Of a stretch of DNA of 64,000 bases, positions 11,285 to 22,505 are shown piece by piece (the stretch's first letter is position 1; each line of letters starts with the position of its first letter). Location of the stretch: assembly GCA_964017185.1 (NCBI GenBank), contig OZ024877.1, forward strand, positions 61,282,711 to 61,346,710. Reading direction: 5' to 3'. The notes below the pieces were generated by a model. That model was not told the origin of the DNA. It worked only from the letters and a program-made list of their open reading frames with translations, and made no database searches. The stretch comes from Rugalucina vietnamica. Lineage: Eukaryota; Mollusca; Bivalvia; Lucinida; Lucinidae. A program made the position numbers and the translations under genes.

Positions 11285-13014
11285 AATATCTCCTGATGTT
11301 GTCCACTTCCAAACACAGAGCCCGAAAACCTACATCAAAGCCAACCTGAGGAGCAGCGGACAAGACTTCGGTGTATGGAAACAACATACGAGCTCTTTTC
11401 CACCCCGACAAGTCAATCGCCCCACAGTTGGACCGACAAAACCTGAAGCCATGAGTTCCCATTCAAATGATTAAACAAAAAGACCTTCAATCACTATATG
11501 AAAAAAAAAAGTGGGTGGGCGAAGGTCAAACCAGAAAAACTATTCAGATTCTTTAACTTTTATGACAGATCGTTGCAGCCCTGCAAGAGCCGTTCAATGT
11601 CACTGTCAATGAAGCTTGAACAAATTCTGGTCCAAAAGCTTGTCAGCTCTCAGGCCAAAAAGTTTCAAGAAAAGAAATTTTCAAGTAAAGTATAAATCGT
11701 TTTGGCGCGAATCGCACGACTAAGAAAATCGATGCTTAGACCCTTAATTAGGGGGAAAACAGCGACCAACAATGAGAAATTGCAGGTCCCAAGCATCTTG
11801 ACTTAAAGTCGAGACAGTTTTACAAACAAAAACAATGGGAAATTCGAAAACTAATAGAAAAAAATACTTCTCTTTCAAAATTCTGTGTCCGTGTGGCCGA
11901 ACCGAACCGAACCGACAGATCATGACATAGTCTATATAGAATATGATATTAAGGCCAAACGGATCCAGCAAGCTCCGCGAAAAAAAATACAATCGAGCGG
12001 ATATGGGAGGTCCACGCGACCATCTAGCGCGATTTAGAGATTCGTTCCTTTCATCTGACCACAGTCACATGCCAGCCAATGGCATGTGGGTCAGTTTTTA
12101 AGTCCGAGGTTCTCGAGGCTATTGAAAGGTTTATTCCGACAAAAATGACTAAGACCAAATATAGTTTACCATGGATCGATAACTCGATCAAACGCCTCAT
12201 TAGAAAACGAGAAAAGCTGTACTTTCGTGCTCGCAAGCAGCCCTGACATAAAAAAAACAAACATTACAAACGGTTTAGAGCACATGTCCAAAAAGCTATC
12301 AGAGATGCATATTCGAAACATATTTCCATTTTTTTCATTCTCGATACAGAAATCATTGATCCCGAGAGCCCTAGGAAAAATGAAAAGGCTAAAAAGTTTT
12401 GTTCATTCGTAAAGTCGCTTAAAAAGACGCGTTCGGGATCACTTCTCTCGGCGAAAATGGAATTCTTAAATCAGACACTATTGATAAGGCAAATATCTGC
12501 AAGAAGCAATTTCAGTCAGATTTTACACGTGGAACTGACTTTGAAATTCCCTCTAAAGGCACTAGCCAATTCACCGCCATGGGTGAAATCACAGTTGACC
12601 CTAATGGGGTCCTCAAACTGTTGAATGGGCTGAAGGTACACAAGACAATTGGGCCAGACGGCCTGAGTGCTAGGGTGTTAAAAGAATGTAGTTCTGAAAT
12701 TGCTCCCATTCTATACATGTCCTATAGTGATGCCCTGAAGAATTCATTCTTCCCAAGGACTATTCCATTGTGGAATAGTCTTCCTTCTTCAGTGGTCCAT
12801 CTAAGACCACGGAAGAATTTAAGGCTCTTATTTAGAACCAAGGGTCCAGAGGTATACGTTTTAGTATGCCTCTCATCTATATCTTGTAAATAGTTTTAAT
12901 GGTCCACCCCAAATGTTCCTTTTTCCTTGACTAAATTCTAAATTTAGCCGCCCACCCCACACTTGAGGTGATGACCAGAAATTGATTGACTCAGTATCAG
13001 AAGATAGATAGATA

Positions 13015-13909
13015 ACTGGAGGCCCCCTGTGCAGAGACAGTCATCCCCTGTGCAGGTTAAAGATCCCTACACAGGTTCTATCCTCATGCATGTAGGCTCA
13101 TCCTGCAAACACACTGGAGTGTACAATGCACACCTTCCAAGAATAATCATGTCACAGGGTGGATTTGTGTACAGTTTATGTGATGGTCATATCCTATATT
13201 GCATCCTATAGCCTGTCATTAAATCATCATTTCATGCGCTCAGGCGTTATCCTAAATGATATTTAGGCGTAATCTGAATGATATCGATGTAATCTGTATC
13301 CTCATCTGTTGGCGAGATGATAAATAATGTTCAATACTAACACGCATGCGCACCTAAAAACAGCTCACAAAAGGCGCCCTTTCTTTCAGTCTTCGATTGT
13401 CATTGAAGGGGTGCAGACTCGCGTCTCGCCCAGTACAGATATGATACTTTGTCTATCTCCTCATTACTGAGGGATATTTTGCATTGTTATTCAGGTACGC
13501 TTTTATGTTATTATCCTTTTCATGTCATTTTGTATATATTGATAATGACGAGTAATTTGTAAATTCCCTTTTTGAGCCGTGTCGTAATTGACATAAAGCG
13601 GAGTCTTCGATTGTCATTGAAGGGGTGCAGACTCACGTCTCGCCCAGTACAGATATGATACTTTGTCTATCTCCTCATTACTGAGGGATATTTTGCATTG
13701 TTATTCAGTGCACTATGGTCGTACAACGTTGAAGGGGTCTCATAAACTCATACTCATCAACCGGCTTGTGTTTCCTTCTGTTGCCTACACCCACTCCCTG
13801 AGATGGACCGTTCCAAATAAACAACATACATCACGTTTCCGGCCTACTTATTTATCTGGTTTCCGGGCACATGAACGGTCTGCGACAATCAGAAATTGAT
13901 TGATGGGAG
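13015..13909 (+). mobile_element. SINE copy 2, split by a solo LTR
   Basis: Bases 13015-13149 carry the SINE body from CTGGAGGCCCCCTGTGCAG to CCAAGAATAATCA. The sequence resumes at 13888 with ATCAGAAATTGATTGATGG, exactly as in the copy at 37100. The interruption is the LTR at 13150-13887 and ATCA is duplicated. The 5' half of the SINE is missing at the junction with the LINE tail. Confidence 0.85.
13150..13887 (+). mobile_element. Solo LTR of the Ty3/Gypsy element
   Basis: The 738-bp sequence starts TGTCACAGGG and ends TGCGACA. It is the same length as the two LTRs of the element at 14061-24556 and differs from them at only a handful of positions. It is flanked by a 4-bp ATCA duplication inside a SINE, so it is a separate integration reduced by LTR-LTR recombination and not a duplicated end of its neighbour. 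Confidence 0.93.
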
Positions 13910-14060
13910 TAACATAAAAACAAAACAGTTGTATTTACATAATCGAACCTAGATTGCAGTCAAAAAGTTCAGCAGCTATTACAGGTTTCTGCTTCTGCTT
14001 CTGTACAGTGCAGGGCCTTTTACAGCGTTAAGCACCGGGAGAGAGATCTAGTCGCGCTTG

Positions 14061-14798
14061 TGTCACAGGGTGGATTTGTGTACAGTTTATGTGATGGTCA
14101 TATCCTATATTGCATCCTATAGCCTGTCATTAAATCATCATTTCATGCGCTCAGGCGTTATCCTAAATGATATTTAGGCGTAATCTGAATGATATCGATG
14201 TAATCTGTATCCTCATCTGTTGGCGAGATGATAAATAATGTTCAATACTAACACGCATGCGCACCTAAAAACAGCTCACAAAAGGCGCCCTTTCTTTCAG
14301 TCTTCGATTGTCATTGAAGGGGTGCAGACTCGCGTCTCGCCCAGTACAGATATGATACTTTGTCTATCTCCTCATTACTGAGGGATATTTTGCATTGTTA
14401 TTCAGGTTTGCTTTTATGTTATTATCCTTTTCATGTCATTTTGTATATATTGATAATGACGAGTAATTTGTAAATTCCCTTTTTGAGCCGTGTCGTAATT
14501 GACATAAAGTGCAGTCTTCGATTGTCATTGAAGGGGTGCAGACTCGCGTCTCGCCCAGTACAGATATGATACTTTGTCTATCTCCTCATTACTGAGGGAT
14601 ATTTTGCATTGTTATTCAGTGCACTATGGTCGTACAACGTTGAAGGGGTCTCATAAACTCATACTCATCAACCGGCTTGTGTTTCCTTCTGTTGCCTACA
14701 CCCACTCCCTGAGATGGACCGTTCCAAATAAACAACATACGTCACGATTCCGGCCTACTTATTTATCTGGTTTCCGGGCACATGAACGGTCTGCGACA
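14061..14798 (+). repeat. 5' LTR of the Gypsy element
   Basis: TGTCAC..GCGACA, 738 bp. It contains a direct duplication of about 107 bp (around 14300-14406 and 14513-14619). The base after the LTR is A, followed by TGG, which could open the primer-binding site; the tRNA is not identified. Confidence 0.95.
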
Positions 14799-16602
14799 AT
14801 GGCGCTCATATTGGTGATGCAGCTAGGAACCATTCCTTTCTTGGGATTTCCAACATATGTGTATGACTGTATTCGACGAGATGACAATGTATAAGTATCC
14901 TGTTAATTTCTAGTGTTTTAAAAACGGTACGTACCTAAACTGATACATTCTAAACATGGAAAATGAACAGAGATGCGTGTCTTTCTATCTCTGTCCGGTG
15001 ACATTAATGTAATTTGATGACAACAACAAACCACGTGCTACAAAATGTACATGTACAACTGAACTTCAAAGATGGAAACCCTACTTTCAACAAACAATCT
15101 CAGAAGTGACAATGAACAATTCAAAAACAGACTTAGTCGTGACATGTGTTTAAATTTTGTTGTTAGTGTTTCAGTTTTCAAAAATGTCGATTGAATGTAG
15201 CCCAAACCTTCCTCTTCAAAGCTATTAGACCATTTATTGTGGAGTCTGTGAAATTTCAAGCCCAGGAAAATGGCTAAATCATAAAGTATCTTTCCCCGGG
15301 TTCCCGGTTTCTCCAAGGTTTACGTAAAATTGTAAAGTACCAAACAGTGAGACTTTCGGTCATTTATTGGGGCTACATACAGTTTTCATTTTTATATTCT
15401 TGATAACAGATGGCTTGATTTAATTGTTCGCAATTGCTGGTGGTCATTATATGTGTTTTCTCATTTTTCTATCAGAGAGTCATGTCATGTTTGTTTGGCA
15501 TATTTTTGTTGTTGTTTTTTCATTATGATGTACTTGATTAATTATGTTTTGGTAATTTTTCAGGGCGCCTTACTGCACCAGAGATCTGCATGTCAAGGTG
15601 ACGGTATAATATACTAACCTGCACATTGTTCACAGTCAGAGATATAAGACACTTTACAGCATAAAGCTGAATGAAGACAGATTTGGTAAGATAGAAATTT
15701 ATTGCTTACTGTAGAATTTTTTTTTCTTCTTCTTTCATTTTGCGTTCATTCATTTTTCCTATTTCATTTACCATGGGGTCCGTTCGTTGTCTCTGTCCGG
15801 CGTCCGTCGTCGTCGTCCGTCATTATTCAGTCTGAGCTGATTGAGACAATATTGGTGTTTTGTATTACTTACAGAAGTAACCTCCCTTTGTCTAGTGTAT
15901 TTCAACTCATATATTGTTAGTGACAATACTGAGATGGTGATAGGCTTAATCCTATATTGAGTTACCTCCCTTTGATTACAATAGCCTAGAGTTTAAGAAA
16001 TAGTCAAAGTGATTATTCTTCATAAAGTTTGAGAAGAAAATTAATGATTATAATTAATAAGTGTACTTATTAATGCAAATCATTATTTTCTTCATAACAA
16101 AGCTTGATACATCTATGAATTTTGCGTGAATTGTTTTGGAAGAAGACCACAGTTTTACAGTGTTGACATTGAACATGTAAATTTGTGTTTGGAAAATTAC
16201 AGAGCATTGAAGTTTGTTGATTTTGTCTGAACCTAGTAATAATTTGCAGTGACTATACTTAGTGGAATAATTTATCTAGGTCTGCACTGCTCAGTTTCAT
16301 ACAATTATCAGACCAAACCAAATGTGATTATTATGCTTCTTGTAATTTGATAGTCTGATTTTATTCTGAACAATATTGCCCTGTAGTCTGAAATTTGATG
16401 ATGGTGATTGTAGTTTAGTCTGGAATTTGTGAATTCTGAATTTATAGTTAATGATAGTGGATCTACACTGTGTCCTATATGATTGTAGTAGATAGTGTCA
16501 CTGTGTCTTAAATACAGTGAAATATTGTGTCATTTATTTTTTTCTAGAAGTGAAATAAAATTGTGCTTGATTTTTTTTTCTGTGTTATTAGTGAAAATAA
16601 CA
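14799..16602 (+). other. Leader between 5' LTR and gag
   Basis: A long AT-rich leader with no supported gene. Short ORFs such as 15038-15316 (minus) and 15702-15920 show no recognisable domain. Confidence 0.7.
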
Positions 16603-18495
16603 ATGCCAACAGGAGGTAACCCTGATAACCCTGATGTTGATTTGTCCAAATTTTGGGAGGATAAGGACATAGAATTTATGGCAGCTATGTTAAGGGGGAC
16701 AGGCAAATTTCATGTTGTTCCCCTTTATGAAGAAGATCATCAAATGACTTTTGATGAAGAGGGGGAAGAAGAAGAGCAAGAAGATAAATTTGCTTCTTCA
16801 TTAGGGGCTAACTTTACCCCAAAGTCTTATGGGGACCAGGCCCAAACCTACAAGGTTGTAAGACCCCCTACCCCTACCCCTAGGTTATTTAGACCCAGTC
16901 AGCCAAGGGCACCCCTCTTACCCCCCTTACCCCCTATTACTGAGGATTTCCCTCCTTTTCCCCCACACCCGGGACCACTAAGGGGCCTTAATCCTCATGT
17001 TAGTTTTGAGCAGGGAGGCATAACTGGACAAGGCTATAGCCCTCCAGTCAGTAAGGGAAGCATAACTGGTCAAGGTCATAACCCTCCAGCAAATAAGGGG
17101 AAGCTATCAAATGTTGGATCAAAGAGATCTTATCCCCCTAATGTACATGATGGTACTTTTCGGGCCAAACCTGTTTCAGTGAAACAGGAAGAAACCACAG
17201 TAACAAAGACAACTTATAGCCCCAATTACCCCCCATATTCTGTTTCTTATGTTCATCACCCCATTTACCCCACCACCCATTCAGAACCCATGAATCATCC
17301 TCCCTACCCCCCTCAAACCATGAATCATCCCACCCTCCCTCCACATCCCATAAGTCATTCAACCCCCCACCCAAATCCCATTAATCAAACAGTTGTCTAC
17401 CCTCCTAGTTTGGCACATGCCCAACCAACTCATTTCCCCGCCCCAATTGTTAATCAGAATGTTGTATCTCAACAACAAACATTTCATTACCCGGGCAGTG
17501 ATCAAACAGTTACTAGTCCCTCAGTGCCAGATCCATACACCACTAGTGTGGTAAACAATAGTTTGTTAGCTAGCAGCATGAGGATTCCTCCGCTGCCACC
17601 TTTTTCTGGTGAAAACCAGAAAGGTGATGTTTCTTTTGAAGTTTGGAAATATGAACTTCTTTGTATTATAAGTGATGCCATATATCCAAATGCACTTATC
17701 CTTCAGGCGATACGACGATCACTGAAGGGTAAGGCAAGGGAAATCCTTTTAACAGTGGATTCCACTACTACACCCTCTGACATACTGTCAAAATTAGAGG
17801 GGATTTATGGCATTGTGTCTTCCAGACAAATTCTTCTACAACATTTTTATCTGGAAACACAACAAGAAGGAGAGTCTGTTGCTGATTACAGCATCAGAAT
17901 TGAGAACTTGCTTCGAAGAGCAACAGTTTCCACACAACTACATGAAAGTGTAAGGCATGAAATGTTGTGTTCCAAATTATGGCATGGCCTGAGGGACCCC
18001 TTACTGAAAAACTCGTCCCGTTACAAATTTGATGTCATTAAGGACTTCAACGTCCTTAGAATGGATTTACGGACAATTGAGCAAGATCTTGTAACCTCTA
18101 GGCACACAACTGAAAAGACTAAGCAGTTACAACAGAATGTACTGCCACAGGCCCAATCTTCTTCCACAGATAAAAAGATTGACAATCTGTTGGAACACAT
18201 GAACAGTTTAAGATCTAAACTAACTTCAATGGAAAAAAAGTATGAGGATGCATGCAAGGGTGGAAAGGAGACCACTTCCGAACATGACTCTGCCTCTTTC
18301 AATTCCTTTCAGCCCCAGGGGGACTACTCCTCAAGGGGTAGAGGTAGGTTTAACCACCGGAGAGGAAGATCTAGAGGTAGAGGTGGTTCTGGAAGAGGCT
18401 TCTTTCCCAAAAGAGGTGGTTCTCAAACTGAGGAAAAGGACACTGATCAGAAGTCCGAAAAGAAAGATGACTCTAAGTCAGATAAGGGAAACTAG
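16603..18495 (+). CDS. gag of the Gypsy element
   Basis: The likely start is the ATG at 16603 (MPTGGNPDNPD), although the frame is open from 16495. From there about 630 residues. The N-terminal third is acidic and then strongly Pro-rich with repeated NHPPYPP-type words. The middle part is a retrotransposon capsid-like domain (RRSLKGKAREILL..LEGIYG..SVADYSIRIENLLRRA..LWHGLRDPLLKNSSRY) of the type also seen in PNMA-like proteins. The C-terminus is RG/RGG-rich (GRGRFNHRRGRSRGRGG) and there is no CCHC zinc knuckle. The RG tail probably does the nucleic-acid binding; that is inference. Confidence 0.88.
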   Translation: MPTGGNPDNPDVDLSKFWEDKDIEFMAAMLRGTGKFHVVPLYEEDHQMTFDEEGEEEEQEDKFASSLGANFTPKSYGDQAQTYKVVRPPTPTPRLFRPSQPRAPLLPPLPPITEDFPPFPPHPGPLRGLNPHVSFEQGGITGQGYSPPVSKGSITGQGHNPPANKGKLSNVGSKRSYPPNVHDGTFRAKPVSVKQEETTVTKTTYSPNYPPYSVSYVHHPIYPTTHSEPMNHPPYPPQTMNHPTLPPHPISHSTPHPNPINQTVVYPPSLAHAQPTHFPAPIVNQNVVSQQQTFHYPGSDQTVTSPSVPDPYTTSVVNNSLLASSMRIPPLPPFSGENQKGDVSFEVWKYELLCIISDAIYPNALILQAIRRSLKGKAREILLTVDSTTTPSDILSKLEGIYGIVSSRQILLQHFYLETQQEGESVADYSIRIENLLRRATVSTQLHESVRHEMLCSKLWHGLRDPLLKNSSRYKFDVIKDFNVLRMDLRTIEQDLVTSRHTTEKTKQLQQNVLPQAQSSSTDKKIDNLLEHMNSLRSKLTSMEKKYEDACKGGKETTSEHDSASFNSFQPQGDYSSRGRGRFNHRRGRSRGRGGSGRGFFPKRGGSQTEEKDTDQKSEKKDDSKSDKGN

Positions 18496-18578
18496 AGAGA
18501 GTTCTCATAGCGGAGCAGACTGAGAACTCAGAAATATCTATAGAATGCTCCACAAATGAAAAGTCACTCTTTCAAAGA

Positions 18579-21500
18579 ATGGTTGGTAAGACCAATGATT
18601 CTACCATCACAATAGATGGTCAACCAATCAGAGCTCTCATAGATACAGGCTCTGACATTTCAACTATGAGTGACAAGTGTTTTAATTTAATGGACCCTAG
18701 GCCTAAGCTGAGAAATATGTCTGATTTTAACTTAAATATAACAGGTGCTAGTGGTGCTTCAATACCATACATTGGTTATTTTGAAGCTGAAGTTTGTCTT
18801 CCCGGAAGTGAACATGAGCCTGCAATTGTGCCCATACTGGTTGTTCCGGTAACGAAGTACTCTGGCCAAGTACCCGTTATTGTTGGGACAAACATTATTG
18901 GTGAATTGAAGGTTCATGCTCAGCAAACGGACATTGATATTCCGACAGCATGGAATACTGCATTTGCAGCTTTTACTGCAACTGATTCAAAGTTTGTAAA
19001 GTCTACAAACAAGAAACCTATAGTTGTCCATCCAAATCAGGTGGTCACTATAAATGGTTTAGTTAGAGATACCTCTAATTATGAAAATGCTGTAACGGAA
19101 AATTTGGAGGACAATCATGATTTTAATGTCTGTCCCCGTATAGTTGCTGTGAAAAGCAATAGTAAAACAGCAAGAGTACCTGTAAGAGTGTGTAACATCT
19201 CAGCTCGGCCTATTACCATCAAACCAAAGTCTCAGTTGTGTAGCCTACAAGAGGTCAATGTCATTAAAACTATGGACCCTTCTTGTAACAGTGTGTCAGT
19301 AGAAGGTTCCCCTAAATCATTTGAAGATTTAGGCATTCACTTGCCAAGAGATAACTTGTCCTCTGGTGAGTTGAATGAAGCCAGTGAACTGTTAGGGAGG
19401 TGGAAACACATCTTTTCTACTGGCCCTACAGATCTTGGTTTTACGGATCTCGTCGAACATGAAATTAATCTTACAGACGAGACTCCATTTAAAGAACCTT
19501 ACAGGCGGATACCCCCTGCTTTATTTGAGGAAGTCCGCGAGCATCTAAAGGAAATGTTAGATGCCGGGGCCATACGAGAATCTCAGAGCCCTTTTTCATC
19601 CAATGTCGTCTTAGTACGCAAGAAGGATGGTCCTCTTCGATTCTGCATTGACTACCGGAAGTTAAATAACAGGACAGTCAAAGATGCATATTATCTTCCA
19701 AGAATCGAAGAGACTATTGACACACTGTCCGGGTCCAAGTACTTCAGTAAATTAGATTTACGTTCAGGCTACTGGCAAGTGGGTGTAAAAGAGTCTGATA
19801 AGATGAAAACAGCCTTCTCTGTGGGTCCTCTGGGCTTCTTCGAGTGCAATAGGAAGGCCTTCGGTCTTTGTAATGCACCTGCGTCGTTCCAGAGGCTCAT
19901 GGAACGCTGTATGGGTGAGCTCCATTTGAGAGAATGTCTTATCTACTTAGACGATATTATCATTTTTAGTAAGACATTCGAAGAGCATCTAGTTCGTCTT
20001 GAAAATGTGTTCAGACAGCTGGAACTGCATGGGCTTAAGCTCAAAGGCTCTAAATGTGAGTTTTTCCAGCGGCAATGCAGCTACCTTGGCCATATCGTCA
20101 GTGATGCTGGAATACGTACCGATCCGGACAAAATCGCCGTCTTAAAAGAGTGGCAGCGCCCCACGAATGTTAAGGAACTTCGCAGTTTCTTGGGGTTTGC
20201 TGGCTACTACAGGCGTTTTGTACGGAATAATTCCAGCATTGTCAAGCCACTGAATGCCTTGCTTATAGGACATCCCACAAACAAGAAATATAAAAAGAAA
20301 AAGAAAGAACAAACACCTTGGATCTGGGGGCCTGAACAGCAACAAGCTTTTGATACTATAATCGAAAAGCTAACCTCACCACCTGTGTTAGCATATACGG
20401 ACTATTCAAAACCGTTTATGCTAAACATAGATGCAAGTGTTGATGGTTTAGGAGCAGTTCTATACCAAGAACATGATGGTGTAGAACATGTAATAGCTTA
20501 TGCCAGTCGAGGCTTACGTGCCAGTGAATGCAACTATCCTGCGCACAAGCTAGAGTTTTTAGCTTTGAAGTGGGCTGTATGCGACAAGTTCAATGATTAG
20601 TTATATGGCAGCAAATTTACAGTACTCTCAAGCTACAACTTTTCCTTAGTTTACAGGGCTGGAAGGGTAAACAAGGATGCAGATGCCCTGAGCTGTTTAC
20701 CATCTTCCAATAAGGAAACGTTGTTTAATGACGTCATCAAAGCCATTTGTCATGCAGCATTAGTCTCTGTGGAGGAAGCACCTGCTGTAGAATGTGTACT
20801 TTTAACACAAAATGCTTCCATAAATGACAATGAGGCTGACACTGATGATGGCTCAGACTTGTGCCAAGTAGACTGGCCTGCCGAACAAACACTGGATACC
20901 ACTTTGTGTCGTGTCAGGCAGCTATTATCCTCAGGACATAAACCTACAAGGAGACAGATTGCCCTTGAGCCCAAGCCCTGTCAGAAAATATTGAAAGACT
21001 GGGACAACCTCTTTCTTAGAGACAATGTTTTGTATCGTAAACATTCTCTCGGTGGCTCTGACATCCAGCAGTTGGTTTTACCGGAAGTTTACCAGGACAT
21101 AGCACTTAAGGGTCTCCATGATGAAGCCGGCCATCAGGGAAGAGACCGCACTATGTCTTTGGTTAAATCCAGGTTTTACTGGCCAGGGATGGATGGTGAC
21201 ATTGAGACGTTTGTAAGAAATTGTCCCAGATGTATCAGAAGAAAGGCCCAGGGCAAGACTTCAGCAAATCTCGTTGTTGTTGAGTCTACATTTCCTATGG
21301 ACTTAGTCTGTATGGATTTTTTGTCTCTTGAAATGTCAGCTGGAGGATATGAGCATATACTGGTCATTACAGACCACTTTACCAGATACGCTCAGGCTAT
21401 CCCAACCAAGAATCAGTCAGCCAAAACCACTGCCAGAGTCCTGTTTGACAATTTCATCTGTCATGATGGCTTCCCCGCCCGCCTTCACAGCGATCAAGGT

Positions 21501-22505
21501 CGCAACTTTGAGAGCGAGGTTATTAAGGAGCTGTGTTCCATTGCCAGCATTGATAAGTCAAGAACTACTCCTTATCACCCAATGGGCAATGGAATGCCAG
21601 AACGATTTAATCAAACGCTTCTTAATATGCTTGGCACTCTTGAGGACGACCAAAAGTCAGACTGGAAGTCTTACGTGCCTTCATTAGTCCATGCATATAA
21701 TTCTACACGCCATGAAAGTACTGGCTATTCGCCCCATTACTTAATGTTTGGGCGACACCCAAGACTTGCAGTCGACGCTTTCTTGGGTATAAAACCTGGT
21801 CCTGAGAGATCTGATAAGTCAAAGTACGTGACCGATCTCAAGAAAAGGTTAGAGTATGCATACAAGACTGCATCAAAAGAGGCACGTAGGCAGGGTCGTC
21901 GTCATAAAACAGTTTATGACCTCAGGGTCCGAGAGTCGCAGTTGCAACCAGGCGATCGGGTACTTGTCCGAAATGTTGGAGTGAGAGGCAAAAGGAAAAT
22001 TGCTGATAGATGGGAGAAAGATGTTTATTTGGTGGTGGACCAGCCAAATAAGGGCATTCCTGTTTACTTACTGAAACGGGAACACGGCAGAGGAAAGCGG
22101 CGTATGCTTCATAGAAATCTGCTACTCCCATTCATGGCTTTACCTGCATCTAAACCTGATCATTTGGACACTAGTATTCCAACTGAAAGTAATCAACCTT
22201 CACAGGTTGATACTTTGGATTCAGTTGACAATACTGTCCAAGATGATTCAGCGGACACTTCAATGGAAGTTGAAGAAAGTTCTGCAGATACAAGAGGTGC
22301 AGGGACAGCAACTGTCACTCAATCAGACAGCCAGCCAGGCAAGTACGTTATCCCAGCAAGGCGACCAGGTTACGTACTTGACCCTACAGCAAAACCTTTT
22401 ACCCCAAGATTTTTGGACACGACACATACTGCCAAACCGCGGGTTCTGCCATCTAGAACAAGAAGGCAGCCACTTTGGCAAACAACAGGCAATTGGGTCA
22501 CATAG
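18579..22505 (+). pseudogene. pol region of the Gypsy element (protease, RT, RNase H, integrase)
   Basis: Order of parts: an aspartic protease with ALIDTGSDIS near the start; RT with FCIDYRKLNN, SKLDLRSGYWQ and the catalytic YLDD; RNase H with LNIDAS; an integrase zinc-binding HHCC module (HDEAGHQGR..CPRC); the integrase core with D..D..E residues (VCMDF, HSDQG, ERFNQT); and a C-terminal module around GDRVLVRNVG. RT-RNase H before integrase is the Ty3/Gypsy order. The region looks nearly whole with about one or two breaks. The closest lineage is not assigned. Confidence 0.92.

Larger units (their letters stand above)
7699..11915 (-). mobile_element. CR1-like LINE, about full length, with 2A-like peptide and PHD fingers
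   Basis: On the minus strand this runs from a 5' leader (about 450 bp upstream of 11462) through a 2A-like motif, two PHD-type zinc fingers, an AP-type endonuclease and a reverse transcriptase, to a 3' tail of (ATTCAG)n at about 7699-7715. The 6-bp sequence CAGATC at 7693-7698 and 11916-11921 is the target duplication, inside another LINE. The intact start, tail and duplication say it arrived by target-primed reverse transcription as a near-complete copy. The ORF is now broken by several frameshifts and stops, so it is inactive. Clade (CR1 or a near relative) is judged from domain order and tail. Confidence 0.88.
7480..13014 (+). mobile_element. LINE (copy 3), 5'-truncated, internally deleted and split by another LINE
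   Basis: The first piece, 7480-7698, encodes the C-terminal part of an AP-type endonuclease (NDKTLDLLLTNFPSPVNRV..PIGKAD). The reading resumes at 11919 with DHDIVYIEYDIKAK and continues into SLPWIDNSIKRLIRKRE and the RT N-terminus (GPDGLSARVLKECSSEIAPI). At about 12720 it jumps to the C-terminal block KNSFFPRTIPLWNSLP, so most of the RT, including the catalytic core, is deleted. Several frameshifts and stops are present. The tail is (GATA)n at 13001-13014. The interruption is the LINE at 7699-11915, with CAGATC duplicated on both sides. Confidence 0.85.
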
